Assembly: GCF_003285015.1 (NCBI RefSeq)
Contig: NZ_QMFB01000028.1
Coordinates: 1-64,000 of the forward strand
DNA length: 64,000 nucleotides
DNA from: Paenibacillus contaminans
Lineage (GTDB): Bacteria; Bacillota; Bacilli; Paenibacillales; NBRC-103111
Direction of reading: 5' to 3'
The notes below the pieces were generated by a model, which made no database searches, was not told where the DNA came from, and saw nothing but the letters and a program-made list of their open reading frames with translations. Position numbers and translations under genes: made by a program. Positions 16,294-25,189 of this stretch are shown piece by piece (the first letter of the stretch is position 1; every line of letters begins with the position of its first letter).

Positions 16294-17313
16294 TTATTCC
16301 CCTTTCAGTCTGTCACCGTATTGCTTAGCGTAATATTCCTGGTAAGCACCGGACTGTATTCTTTTCCACCAGTCCTGATTTTCCAAATACCACTCAATCG
16401 TAGCTTTAATTCCAGACTCAAAGTGGTATCTCGGATTCCATCCCAGTGCCGTTGTTATCTTGGTTGCATCAATGCCGTATCGGCGATCGTGACCAAGACG
16501 GTCTTTCACATAAGTAATCAGAGATTCCGGCTTGCCAAGCTGCTCCAAAACAGTTTTCACAATTTGGATATTCGTCCGCTCGTTATTTCCGCCGATATTA
16601 TACACTTCGCCGTTTTTACCTTCATGCATAACTAAATCAATCGCGCTGCAGTGATCCTCTACATACAGCCAATCTCGAACATTTAATCCGTCGCCATAAA
16701 CCGGGAGTGATTTATCGTTCAATGCATTAGCGATCATTAGCGGAATAAGCTTTTCAGGGAACTGATACGGTCCATAGTTATTGGAACACCGTGTTATGTT
16801 TACAGTCAGGCCGAACGTTTCATGATAAGCCCGTACAAGAAGATCTCCCCCCGCTTTGCTTGCGGAATATGGGCTGTTTGGAGCCAGTGGGGTCTCTTCA
16901 GTAAAAAGCCCTGTCTCCCCAAGCGTCCCATACACTTCGTCAGTAGAGACCTGAACAAATTTCTGGACGCCATATTTCTTAGCAGCATCCAGCAATACTT
17001 GGGTTCCCATTACGTTCGTCCGCACAAAGATATCAGGTTCCGTAATGCTGCGATCGACATGGGATTCAGCCGCGAAATTGACAACCATGTCAATTCCCTT
17101 CGAAAATAATTCATTTACCAACGTTCGGTCCGCAATATCCCCTTTGACAAACGTATGCTTCGAATTGCCCTGTACAGAGGACAGATTCTCAAGATTCCCC
17201 GCATATGTCAGAGCATCCAAGTTAACAATTTCATAATCCGGATATTTATTAAGCATATATAGAACAAAGTTGCTGCCGATAAAGCCGGCACCACCTGTAA
17301 CCAATACCTTCAT
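16294..17313 (-). CDS. rfbB: dTDP-glucose 4,6-dehydratase
   Basis: 339 aa. GGAGFIGSNFVLYML binds NAD, STDEVYG and YSASKAGGD are the active-site segments. It makes dTDP-4-keto-6-deoxyglucose, the branch point for both dTDP-L-rhamnose (RmlC/D) and the FdtA/FdtB amino-sugar branch encoded further upstream in this locus. Full length, all motifs intact. Confidence 0.96.
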   Translation of the reverse strand: MKVLVTGGAGFIGSNFVLYMLNKYPDYEIVNLDALTYAGNLENLSSVQGNSKHTFVKGDIADRTLVNELFSKGIDMVVNFAAESHVDRSITEPDIFVRTNVMGTQVLLDAAKKYGVQKFVQVSTDEVYGTLGETGLFTEETPLAPNSPYSASKAGGDLLVRAYHETFGLTVNITRCSNNYGPYQFPEKLIPLMIANALNDKSLPVYGDGLNVRDWLYVEDHCSAIDLVMHEGKNGEVYNIGGNNERTNIQIVKTVLEQLGKPESLITYVKDRLGHDRRYGIDATKITTALGWNPRYHFESGIKATIEWYLENQDWWKRIQSGAYQEYYAKQYGDRLKGE

Positions 17314-17325
17314 GTTAGGCCTCCG

Positions 17326-17880
17326 CTAATTAAAATTGTTTTCCGCATCTTGTAAACAAGGGTGCTTCTCGTCCTTTTCGGATAAGATTGGCTTTGAAAC
17401 CGGCCAGCTAATCGCCAGTGCAGGGTCGTTCCACAAAATACCCCGATCATGAGCTGGGGAATACACTTCATCCACCTTGTAAACAACTTCCGTATTGGGC
17501 TCAATTGTACAAAATCCATGCGCAAAACCCTTTGGAACCAAAAGCTGCCGTTTATTTTCAGCAGAAAGTTCCACCCCTACCCATCGGCCGAAGGTAGAAG
17601 AATTTCTGCGGATATCCACTACAACGTCGTATATTGCTCCTCGTATCACCCGAATAAGCTTTGTTTGAGCTTTCGGTTCTAATTGATAGTGCAGTCCCCG
17701 AAGCACGCCGATTTCCTTAGACAACGAATGATTATCCTGAATAAACGAGTAATCTAATCCAAGATTAGCAAAGGTTTGCCGGTTATAGCTCTCCATGAAA
17801 AAACCACGGTGATCACCGAACACCTTTGGCTCTAGTATATAGACTCCGCTTAGCTTTGTTTCCTTCTTATTCACATACAC
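17326..17880 (-). CDS. rfbC: dTDP-4-dehydrorhamnose 3,5-epimerase
   Basis: 184 aa cupin. RGLHYQLEPKAQTKLIRV holds the catalytic histidine region and PKGFAHGF the conserved second motif. It epimerises C3 and C5 of dTDP-4-keto-6-deoxyglucose. It lies between rfbB and rfbA with short gaps, part of one transcript. Confidence 0.95.
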   Translation of the reverse strand: MYVNKKETKLSGVYILEPKVFGDHRGFFMESYNRQTFANLGLDYSFIQDNHSLSKEIGVLRGLHYQLEPKAQTKLIRVIRGAIYDVVVDIRRNSSTFGRWVGVELSAENKRQLLVPKGFAHGFCTIEPNTEVVYKVDEVYSPAHDRGILWNDPALAISWPVSKPILSEKDEKHPCLQDAENNFN

Positions 17881-17886
17881 ACCTCT

Positions 17887-18630
17887 TTAGAGTTTCAACT
17901 TGCCGAACTCCTCGCCGAATGTAATGTCCTTAGCCAATTCATTTGCTTTAGCCAAAGAACTGTGAGTTCCCGCATCTGTCCACCAACCCTGAAGTATATC
18001 GTAAGTCAGTTCATTTCTATTAATGTATGCATTATTTACATCGGTGATTTCCAATTCGCCCCGAGCGGAAGGTTTTAATGTCCTTACAATATCAAACACC
18101 TTGTGATCAAACATATAAATACCGGTTACTGCATAACTGCTTTTTGGCTGGCTCGGCTTTTCTTCAATAGAAACAATTTTCTCTCCTTCAAGCTCGGCAA
18201 CGCCATATCGCTGCGGGTCATGGACCTCTTGAAGCAAAATTTTAGCTCCTACACCTTGATCACAGAAATTTTGCGCATAAACAGATATACTATCGGAAAA
18301 AACGTTATCACCTAAAATGACCACCATTTGATCTTGCCCCACAAAATGCTCAGCCAAACCAAGAGCCTGTGCAATCCCACCTGCTTCATCTTGGACTTTA
18401 TAGGTGAAAGTGACTCCTAATTCATATCCACTTCCCAATAGGTTAACGACATCCCCCATGTGTTCTTTACCAGTCACGATAAGAATATCTTGAATGCCTG
18501 CTTGTTTAAGTTTATAAACGGAGTGGAAAATCATAGGGTATTTCCCGACAGGCAACAGATGTTTATTGGTTACTTTCGTTAAAGGGTACAGACGTGAGCC
18601 TGTACCTCCAGCAAGGATAATACCTTTCAT
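17887..18630 (-). CDS. rfbA: Glucose-1-phosphate thymidylyltransferase (short type)
   Basis: 247 aa from the ATG at 18630 (MKGIILAGGTGSRLYPLTKV), preceded by GGGAGAGAG; the frame opens 16 codons earlier without a better site. The GGTGSRL loop and later EEKPSQPKS are the nucleotidyltransferase signatures. It makes dTDP-glucose from Glc-1-P and dTTP. It is about 40 residues shorter than E. coli RmlA; short forms lacking the C-terminal segment are common in Gram-positive bacteria. Confidence 0.92.
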   Translation of the reverse strand: MKGIILAGGTGSRLYPLTKVTNKHLLPVGKYPMIFHSVYKLKQAGIQDILIVTGKEHMGDVVNLLGSGYELGVTFTYKVQDEAGGIAQALGLAEHFVGQDQMVVILGDNVFSDSISVYAQNFCDQGVGAKILLQEVHDPQRYGVAELEGEKIVSIEEKPSQPKSSYAVTGIYMFDHKVFDIVRTLKPSARGELEITDVNNAYINRNELTYDILQGWWTDAGTHSSLAKANELAKDITFGEEFGKLKL

Positions 18631-18650
18631 TTTGTTCTCACTCTCTCCCT

Positions 18651-19031
18651 TTAATTGTTTTTGTTTTTGAATATCCATTTGGCCAATATAAAAGTCAAAG
18701 GAACTGTCAACAGTAAAACACCTAATGGTGCAATTTTTTCGTTGATATTCAGCATACTGATTCCTACATATAGTAGAAACGTACTAATTATATACTGAAC
18801 GATATATACAAGCGGAAATTGGAATGCTTTCCTCCAAGATAACTTGGTACGGAATACAAGTTTAGAATTTAGTATAAATGCTGTAAAGATTCCAATGATA
18901 TATGATATAGAGTAAGAAATAGTATACGAAAAGAAAATTAGGCAACCTAAATACAACAGGTATGTAATAGCAGTATTAAAACCACCTACCATTACATACC
19001 AAATAAATTCTTTCCTTATGAAACGATTCAT
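18651..19031 (-). CDS. GtrA-family membrane protein
   Basis: 126 aa with four hydrophobic helices, typical of GtrA (YVMVGGFNTAITYLLYLGCL at the N-terminus). GtrA proteins are thought to help flip polyprenyl-phosphate sugars. A GtrB-like transferase gene lies 2 kb upstream and two GT-C-like genes further up, so it probably belongs to a lipid-linked side-chain glycosylation set. It directly abuts the ACP gene. Confidence 0.85.
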   Translation of the reverse strand: MNRFIRKEFIWYVMVGGFNTAITYLLYLGCLIFFSYTISYSISYIIGIFTAFILNSKLVFRTKLSWRKAFQFPLVYIVQYIISTFLLYVGISMLNINEKIAPLGVLLLTVPLTFILAKWIFKNKNN

Positions 19032-19265
19032 TTAAGATTCCAACTTATCCTTCACAATATCAATAATATCTTGAAATGTAGCTGCATTTCGAACTATAGA
19101 CTCTTCTACTTTCAACTGAAAACTTTCTTCAAATACTGACAATAAAGATGCTCTAGATAAAGAGTCCCAATCATCTAAACTTGATAGTTCCGTAGTAAGC
19201 TGAACAGTACCTTCTTCGACCATAACGATTTCTTCGAACGCCTTTGTAAACTCCTGTAAATTCAT
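19032..19265 (-). CDS. Dedicated acyl carrier protein
   Basis: 77 aa, acidic. WDSLSRASLLSVFEE contains the DSL motif, with Ser35 the expected 4'-phosphopantetheine site. It is too diverged from the housekeeping AcpP to be the fatty-acid carrier, and it sits between genes for glycan synthesis. Next to a ketoacyl-ACP synthase III gene (16 nt upstream) and an acyltransferase gene, it probably carries an acyl group destined for an amino sugar. Confidence 0.88.
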   Translation of the reverse strand: MNLQEFTKAFEEIVMVEEGTVQLTTELSSLDDWDSLSRASLLSVFEESFQLKVEESIVRNAATFQDIIDIVKDKLES

Positions 19266-19281
19266 ATAAATGCCTCCCGTG

Positions 19282-20274
19282 TTATAATTTCATTTTTATA
19301 GAACAAGCAGCCCACGAATATCCAACCCCAAAACCAACCAGCATTACTTGATCCCCGTATTTCATCTTACCTTCTTCAAAATCTCTTAAGAGAGCAATTG
19401 GGATTGTAGAGGAGACTGTGTTACCACAATCTGCGAACTGTACTGAGAATTTTTCTTTTTGAATGTTTAACTTCCTTCGCAGTGTTTCCAACATATATTG
19501 ATTGGCTTGATGAAATACAAAATAATCGAAGTTTTCCACAGTATAGTCTCCCTTTTGTAAAAGAGATTGTACTGCTTTCGGAACCTCCTTCAAAGCGAAG
19601 TTAAAAATCTCATTTCCATTCATATACAGATTGCTTCTTGATCTGATATTTCCAAACTCATCCTGGACTTCTTCATAAGAAGCGGAAGTCATTGGCTCTC
19701 TTAGTCCGCCTGCCGGCACTATTAAATTGTTTGCACCTTTGCCATCTGTCCCGAAAACAAATGGGCCAATAGAATTCCCATCTTCCGAGTAAGATAACAG
19801 TGTCACAGAGGCCGCATCACCAAAAAGTAATCTGACACTTCTATCTTTGGGATTTGCATATTTACTATACGTGTCTGAGGTTATCAGTAACACATTATTT
19901 GCTGCTCCGGTTTCAATCAATCCTTTTGCTAGAGATAACCCGTAAACATACCCAGAACAACCCAAGTTAATATCAAGTGCACCGCATGAAGTTGGTAAGC
20001 TTAATCGTTCTTGAAGTAAACATGCTGTTGTAGGTAACAGATAGTCAGGTGACTGTGTACAGTACAAGATAAAATCAATTTCATCAGGTGTACATTTCCC
20101 TTTACTGAACAATTTTTCAGCTGCCTTGCACGCTAGATCTGATGCAAACTCATTTTCCCCAGCGATACTTTTGGAATTTATCCCTATTTTCCCTGTTAAT
20201 CGATCATTTGGATCGTTATATTCTTTATCTACAGGCAAATAATAATCAATTGCTTTTATATAGCTATGTCTCAC
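19282..20274 (-). CDS. 3-oxoacyl-ACP synthase III (FabH-like)
   Basis: 330 aa from a GTG at 20274 with GGGGGGAA upstream. The KAS III triad is present: Cys in INLGCSGYVYGLSLA, His in FDYFVFHQANQYML, Asn in DCGNTVSSTIPIAL. It condenses an acyl-CoA with malonyl-ACP. Placement between an ACP gene and a sugar acyltransferase gene makes a role in building a special acyl group (for example a 3-hydroxyacyl or branched chain) more likely than housekeeping fatty-acid initiation. No ketoreductase gene is adjacent, so the product could be a 3-oxoacyl group or be reduced by a general enzyme. Confidence 0.88.
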   Translation of the reverse strand: MRHSYIKAIDYYLPVDKEYNDPNDRLTGKIGINSKSIAGENEFASDLACKAAEKLFSKGKCTPDEIDFILYCTQSPDYLLPTTACLLQERLSLPTSCGALDINLGCSGYVYGLSLAKGLIETGAANNVLLITSDTYSKYANPKDRSVRLLFGDAASVTLLSYSEDGNSIGPFVFGTDGKGANNLIVPAGGLREPMTSASYEEVQDEFGNIRSRSNLYMNGNEIFNFALKEVPKAVQSLLQKGDYTVENFDYFVFHQANQYMLETLRRKLNIQKEKFSVQFADCGNTVSSTIPIALLRDFEEGKMKYGDQVMLVGFGVGYSWAACSIKMKL

Positions 20275-20285
20275 CGGATTCCCCC

Positions 20286-20978
20286 CTATTCTTGAACGTA
20301 TCTACTTAGTGAGGCAGGAACTTTTGACACTACCTTTGCGGGATTGCCGGCCACAATTACGTGTTCAGGAACATCTTTTTTAACGACACTTCCTGCGGCA
20401 ACTATGCTGCCTTTCCCTATCTTTATACCTGGCAGTATTATAGCACCGACACCTATTGAAACATAATCGCCTATTTCCGCCCCAAACACTTTATCATCGT
20501 AGCCATTTCTTCCGAATAAATTATCGTTTGCCATAGTCACACCAACACTTATAAAAACGTGACTCCCGATCTTCACCCGGCCTGTAATATGTGAGTTATC
20601 CATCACTCTAGTATAAGAATCGATATCAACATCCGTATTTATTGTCACTCCACGGCTAATAAGAACTTCATCACCAATTCGAACTTTTGGCATGATCGAC
20701 GAATTATCCCCTATTAGTGAATCCCTGCCAATTTTAACATCCTCGTATATAATAACATTACTGCAAATCGAAACTCCACTGGATATATAAGTCTCTCGTT
20801 CTTTCGAAAACTCCTTCTTCACTACTGAGGTCGGTGATGCTGAACGACCAAGAACAGCATGTTCACCAATTATTACGTTATCTTCCAACGATACATGTTC
20901 ATAAATAATTGCATAGTCCTTTATTTCAAGCTGTTTGCCTAATCGATCTGTGTATATCCTGGCTGTTTCTCGAATCAT
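20286..20978 (-). CDS. Left-handed beta-helix N-acyltransferase (FdtC/QdtC-like)
   Basis: 230 aa from the ATG at 20978 (MIRETARIYTDRLGKQLEIK), preceded by GGAGG at 8 nt; the upstream ATG overlaps that site. Repeated hexapeptides (VSLEDNVIIGEHAVLG, ISVGVTMANDNLFG, VSIGVGAIILPGIKIGKGSI) build a left-handed beta-helix. The catalytic-type histidine may lie in NSHITGRVKIGSHV. With FdtA- and FdtB-like genes upstream it should acylate the 3-amino group of a dTDP-3-amino-3,6-dideoxyhexose. FdtC and QdtC use acetyl-CoA; the ACP and KAS III genes here suggest another acyl donor. Confidence 0.82.
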   Translation of the reverse strand: MIRETARIYTDRLGKQLEIKDYAIIYEHVSLEDNVIIGEHAVLGRSASPTSVVKKEFSKERETYISSGVSICSNVIIYEDVKIGRDSLIGDNSSIMPKVRIGDEVLISRGVTINTDVDIDSYTRVMDNSHITGRVKIGSHVFISVGVTMANDNLFGRNGYDDKVFGAEIGDYVSIGVGAIILPGIKIGKGSIVAAGSVVKKDVPEHVIVAGNPAKVVSKVPASLSRYVQE

Positions 20979-21002
20979 AAAGGCTACCTCCATCTTTTTT
21001 AC

Positions 21003-21935
21003 TTATTCGTATACCTCATCAACAATATAAGGAGGACGTCTCCTACTTTCATCCAAAATCCTCCACAAGTACTCGCCAATAATACCCAACATTACCATAA
21101 TCATACCTAATAAGAAGGTAATTAGTCCAATTAGAGTTGTCCATCCTTGTAATTCAATACCACCAAAGATAGCATTAATTATAACGAAAATTCCGTATAA
21201 AAAGCTCAACACGGCAGTCAGTACCCCTACAAATGACATAAATCTTATTGGAGCATAAGAAAAACTAACAAATGAGTCTATAAAAAGTTTAATTTTCTTG
21301 CTTAGTGTCCATCTGGACTTCCCGAACTTACGCTCTTGTCGAACATATGAGAATGTATCTTGATTGTGCCCTAACCAAAATATCAGACTCATGATATTTG
21401 TATTCTTTTCGCTAATACCCTTCAGTTCATTTACGACTTGTTTATCAATAAGAACAAAGTCAAATCCCCCTTTAGGGTACCCCTTTATGGCGAATTTATC
21501 CATGAGATAATAGTACGAATTAGAAAACATCTTTTGTGAGACTGATTCATCCCTATCTGATCTTGTTGCCATTACAACTTTATTTCCTTGCTCCCAACTT
21601 GCAATCATATCGACAAAAAGTTCTGGGGGGTCTTGTAGATCAGCTGAGATTATCCCAACACAATCACCTGATGCAGCGTGTAAACCAGCTTGCACAGCTG
21701 ACATAGAACCAAAATTTTTACTTAACTTAATTATTTTTATACTGTCATCAAGCTTTTTGGCATCAAGTAATAATTCTAAGGACTTATCCTTTGAACCATC
21801 ATCGACAAAAACAAGCTGAACTTCATAATCGGTTAGCATTTCCCGCAGTTTTTGCAATCTAGGTACGGTATGAGGGATGTTTAACTCATTAAAATAAATT
21901 GGTACAACTATGCTAAAGATTTTCTTTGTACTCAT
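21003..21935 (-). CDS. GtrB-like polyprenyl-phosphate glycosyltransferase
   Basis: 310 aa. A GT2 domain (FSIVVPIYFNELNIPHTVP, VFVDDGSKDKSLELLL, ADLQDPPEL) is followed by two C-terminal membrane helices, the GtrB/DPM1 layout. It would transfer a sugar from a nucleotide donor to undecaprenyl phosphate. It overlaps the end of the aminotransferase gene by 23 nt, which implies translational coupling. Together with the GtrA-like protein and the GT-C-like proteins it forms the three roles of a Gtr system. Confidence 0.9.
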   Translation of the reverse strand: MSTKKIFSIVVPIYFNELNIPHTVPRLQKLREMLTDYEVQLVFVDDGSKDKSLELLLDAKKLDDSIKIIKLSKNFGSMSAVQAGLHAASGDCVGIISADLQDPPELFVDMIASWEQGNKVVMATRSDRDESVSQKMFSNSYYYLMDKFAIKGYPKGGFDFVLIDKQVVNELKGISEKNTNIMSLIFWLGHNQDTFSYVRQERKFGKSRWTLSKKIKLFIDSFVSFSYAPIRFMSFVGVLTAVLSFLYGIFVIINAIFGGIELQGWTTLIGLITFLLGMIMVMLGIIGEYLWRILDESRRRPPYIVDEVYE

Positions 21936-23016
21936 TTAGTGCCTCCACTACCTTAACAGCATCATCAATAGACATAACCGGACTTATAGGTAAACTTAAT
22001 ATTTCCCTATGAATTTTTTCCGATATGGGATATACATGACTGCTCAACTCTTTGTATGCCTCTTGCTGGTGCGGTGGTATTGGATAGTGTATTAATGTCT
22101 GTATACCTCGTTCTGTTAAATATCGTTGAAGGGTATCCCGTTTTTCTGTGAGAACTACATACACATGCCAGACATGGCTAAGTGGACTATCATCTTCTAT
22201 TTTTGGTATAGATATAAGTTCGTTGTTTATGTGCGCATTATAGTAATCGGCAATTTCTCTTCTTTTTTGATTGTCATCATCTAAATATTTCAGCTTAGTT
22301 CTCAATACCGCAGCATGTATCTCATCAAGTCGAGAATTTACTCCTTTATAGAGGTTTTCATATTTTTTATGCGAACCGTAATTCCGAAGTGCTTTTAATC
22401 GTGAATAAACATCTTCGTCATTTGTCGTAATAGATCCACCATCACCGAGAGCTCCCAGGTTCTTTCCAGGATAAAAGCTGAATGCTGCAGCATCACCTAA
22501 ATTGCCAACTCTTTGCCCTTTATAGATAGCCCCGTGGGCTTGAGCGCAATCCTCCACGATCTTAAGCCCGTATTTTTTCGCTAGCGCCTGAATAGGTTCC
22601 ATATTGCAGGATTGTCCATATAAATGTACAACCAAAATAGCTTTCGTATTTACTGTAATGCTCTGTTCAATTTTAAGTGGATCTATATTATATGTTCCAA
22701 TATTCGGTTCTACAAGAATAGGAGTAGCTCCATTAGCCGAAATAGATAGAATAGAAGCAATGTACGTATTAGATGGAACAATTACTTCATCACCTTCACC
22801 AATACCATATGCCCGTAATATTAATGTCAAAGCATCTAAGGCATTTGCGACACCTAAACAAAACTTTGTACCACAGTATTCGGCAAACTCTTGCTCGAAT
22901 TGATCAACTTCTTTTCCAAGAATGTACCATCCGGATTGTAAAAAACGACTAATACTTTGCATGATCTCTTCTTCATGGCGCAAATTTATTTGCTTTAGAT
23001 CCAGAAACGGAATCAT
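21913..23016 (-). CDS. dTDP-3-amino-3,6-dideoxyhexose transaminase (FdtB/QdtB-like)
   Basis: 367 aa from the ATG at 23016 (MIPFLDLKQINLRHEEEIMQ), with AGGTGG 7 nt before. It is a PLP enzyme of the DegT/DnrJ/EryC1/StrS class: GVANALDALTLILRA near the N-terminus, EDCAQAHGA for cofactor contact and the Schiff-base lysine in SFYPGKNLGALGDGG. MIPFLDLK is a common start of FdtB/QdtB-type enzymes. Next to the FdtA-like ketoisomerase it should aminate C3 of dTDP-3-keto-6-deoxyhexose. Confidence 0.87.
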   Translation of the reverse strand: MIPFLDLKQINLRHEEEIMQSISRFLQSGWYILGKEVDQFEQEFAEYCGTKFCLGVANALDALTLILRAYGIGEGDEVIVPSNTYIASILSISANGATPILVEPNIGTYNIDPLKIEQSITVNTKAILVVHLYGQSCNMEPIQALAKKYGLKIVEDCAQAHGAIYKGQRVGNLGDAAAFSFYPGKNLGALGDGGSITTNDEDVYSRLKALRNYGSHKKYENLYKGVNSRLDEIHAAVLRTKLKYLDDDNQKRREIADYYNAHINNELISIPKIEDDSPLSHVWHVYVVLTEKRDTLQRYLTERGIQTLIHYPIPPHQQEAYKELSSHVYPISEKIHREILSLPISPVMSIDDAVKVVEALNEYKENL

Positions 23017-23045
23017 TGAATGCCCACCTATTTTCATAATTGTTA

Positions 23046-23456
23046 TTAACCATTATATATTTCCACAAAATTATCATAGTCTCTAATATAGTCTTCTGAG
23101 TCATAATGATGTGACGCCAAGACTAGTAATACACAGTCAGGAGAAAAATCATACATCTCATGCCAGTCATTCGGTTCTAATATCAATATTTTCGTCGGTG
23201 AGTCAAGTAACACCTCCTCTTTTCTAGATAGATTATCCAGATGAATTTTGCAAGATCCTGTGACTGCAATAAGGGCTTGTCTGGTTTTAAAATGCCCATG
23301 GAATCCTCGTCGTACTCCTTCTTTAGTACCGTAAATATAGAATACTCTCTTAATTTCAAAGGGTATTGTTTTATTTTCCTCGACAACTGATAGAAAGCCT
23401 CGCTCATCACCTAGTTCTTTTATTTCAATAACTTCACTTTGAAATACAGGTTTCAT
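23046..23456 (-). CDS. dTDP-4-keto-6-deoxyglucose 3,4-ketoisomerase (FdtA/QdtA family)
   Basis: 136 aa cupin. RGFLSVVEENKTIPFEIKRV, then RRGFHGHFKTRQALIAVTGS and PNDWHEMYDFSPD, are the WxcM/FdtA-like pattern with the active-site histidines in GFHGH. It shifts the keto group of the RmlB product from C4 to C3. FdtA and QdtA give the galacto or gluco isomer through few residues, so I cannot say whether the sugar is Fuc3N or Qui3N. It lies 29 nt before the transaminase gene. Confidence 0.9.
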   Translation of the reverse strand: MKPVFQSEVIEIKELGDERGFLSVVEENKTIPFEIKRVFYIYGTKEGVRRGFHGHFKTRQALIAVTGSCKIHLDNLSRKEEVLLDSPTKILILEPNDWHEMYDFSPDCVLLVLASHHYDSEDYIRDYDNFVEIYNG

Positions 23457-23475
23457 TTCCTACCCTCCATCAAAC

Positions 23476-25158
23476 TTAATAAACAAGTTTATACGGCTTT
23501 TTATTAAAATATTGCTTGATATCTTCTGTAGTAGGATTATATCCTTGTTCCCATCCACTATCTTTATTTGAAATAGAAATTACTAAATGCTTTGGGTTTT
23601 CCCAATGTCGGTAGGAATATTTATCAGCTTGACTAAAACTATCATCAAATTTAAGGGTTTTTCCATTGTATTTCGTAACTAACATATCATTTTGATTAGA
23701 TGAAATATCCCCATTTGATAACGTAACCTGTACAATCTTGTAGTTCGATAACCCGACCACAAAATTCCACTCTAAACCACCGTTCAGTTCTATAAATCTC
23801 TCTACTTTTTTTTCCTCACCATGTAGAAAAAAATTATACCAATCTATTCGTTTGGTCTGCAGATCAATTGTGAACGAAACCCAAAAAAATAAAATTATAA
23901 GTAGAAAACAGGAAACGAGACTATAGTAAATAACTCTTGTCTTACTCATGATACTACTGATTGCAATACCGGAGAATGGAAGGAGTAATAAAAAGATTGG
24001 ATAACCAAATCGACTCTCTACACATGTCGTTCCAATAAAAGCAGCATAAACAACAGATAACAAAATTGTTGAGAATAATGTAAATGAATACCTATTGTCT
24101 CGATTTTTTTTATTTCGTATATAGAAGTAAATACCCGATAATATTACAAACCAAGTAATATATAGAAAAAACGACGCTACTAGTCTACTGATAGGGTAGA
24201 ATGATTTAATATATGCATCCACATACCCCCAATCGAGAACACCAAAAATGTGACTAAAATACGTAATTATAAACGCTATAGTGTTTTTATAAGACATTTG
24301 ATAAATATTCGTTATCCCCTCTAAATTAAAAGGGCTGTAATAATAGAGTTGAGGAACCTCCATAGGAGATATAACTGTTCCATATTTTAAATATTGTGTT
24401 GCCCACATGCTTTGTGAAGAATAAAGATCTTCATGAATTAATGGTGTCCAGTGATTAAAATGCACTACATTGTTATACAATTGAGGCAAAAAAACAACAA
24501 GGGATAGGACAGCAACCAAAAAGATTTTAATAATATTAAAATCCCTTTTCTTATAAAAACGAATCAAGACCAGACCAAAAATTATTGGTATAAAAATAGC
24601 AGACGATGGTCTGATCATAACTGATGCAAATAATAGAATCATTGCTGGGGTGCTTATTCTATATTTATTGATATTCTCAGAGAAAAAAATCAAAACAGCT
24701 ATTACTACAAAACAAGTAGAGAGAATATCTGTCAAAAACAATGTAGTTGACTGAATTAAATAAGGATTAAGACCTCCTGCTACCAAAACAAAATACCACG
24801 ACTTTTTGTCCTTTGTAACTTTAAGTGAAACATGTGCTAGATAGATGATTGTTATTAAATAAATGATGAATTGGAATACACTAACAAGTACTTTAGTTAT
24901 GATAATATTACCGCTTACTAGAAAGCTAAATATAGAAATAATAAGAGGATATAAATAAGTCCGCAAAGGTTCTACTATTTCAAATAATCCAGACTTAAGA
25001 ATTGAACTACTGATATCGATATATTTTGTTTCATCATAATAACTTACATTATAATTATTATTTAGGTAGTATAAAAATAAACAGAAAGAGGAAATGATAA
25101 CTAATATTGTCGAGATATTATGTTTTTTTAGCATCACTTTCCTTAAAAAACCATCCAT
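23476..25158 (-). CDS. GT-C-type membrane glycosyltransferase with C-terminal soluble module
   Basis: 560 aa with about ten membrane helices up to ~residue 425. An Asp-Glu pair in the first outside loop (NVSYYDETKYIDIS) is the usual place for the catalytic acid of PMT/ArnT-like GT-C enzymes, which use polyprenyl-phosphate sugars. The last ~100 residues form a soluble module shared with the next protein (see findings). It would add a sugar on the outer membrane face. A+T content is clearly higher than in flanking rml genes. Family is inferred from topology and the DE motif. Confidence 0.7.
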   Translation of the reverse strand: MDGFLRKVMLKKHNISTILVIISSFCLFLYYLNNNYNVSYYDETKYIDISSSILKSGLFEIVEPLRTYLYPLIISIFSFLVSGNIIITKVLVSVFQFIIYLITIIYLAHVSLKVTKDKKSWYFVLVAGGLNPYLIQSTTLFLTDILSTCFVVIAVLIFFSENINKYRISTPAMILLFASVMIRPSSAIFIPIIFGLVLIRFYKKRDFNIIKIFLVAVLSLVVFLPQLYNNVVHFNHWTPLIHEDLYSSQSMWATQYLKYGTVISPMEVPQLYYYSPFNLEGITNIYQMSYKNTIAFIITYFSHIFGVLDWGYVDAYIKSFYPISRLVASFFLYITWFVILSGIYFYIRNKKNRDNRYSFTLFSTILLSVVYAAFIGTTCVESRFGYPIFLLLLPFSGIAISSIMSKTRVIYYSLVSCFLLIILFFWVSFTIDLQTKRIDWYNFFLHGEEKKVERFIELNGGLEWNFVVGLSNYKIVQVTLSNGDISSNQNDMLVTKYNGKTLKFDDSFSQADKYSYRHWENPKHLVISISNKDSGWEQGYNPTTEDIKQYFNKKPYKLVY

Positions 25159-25189
25159 TTCATTTCCCCTTATTTTGTTTTAGGATAAA

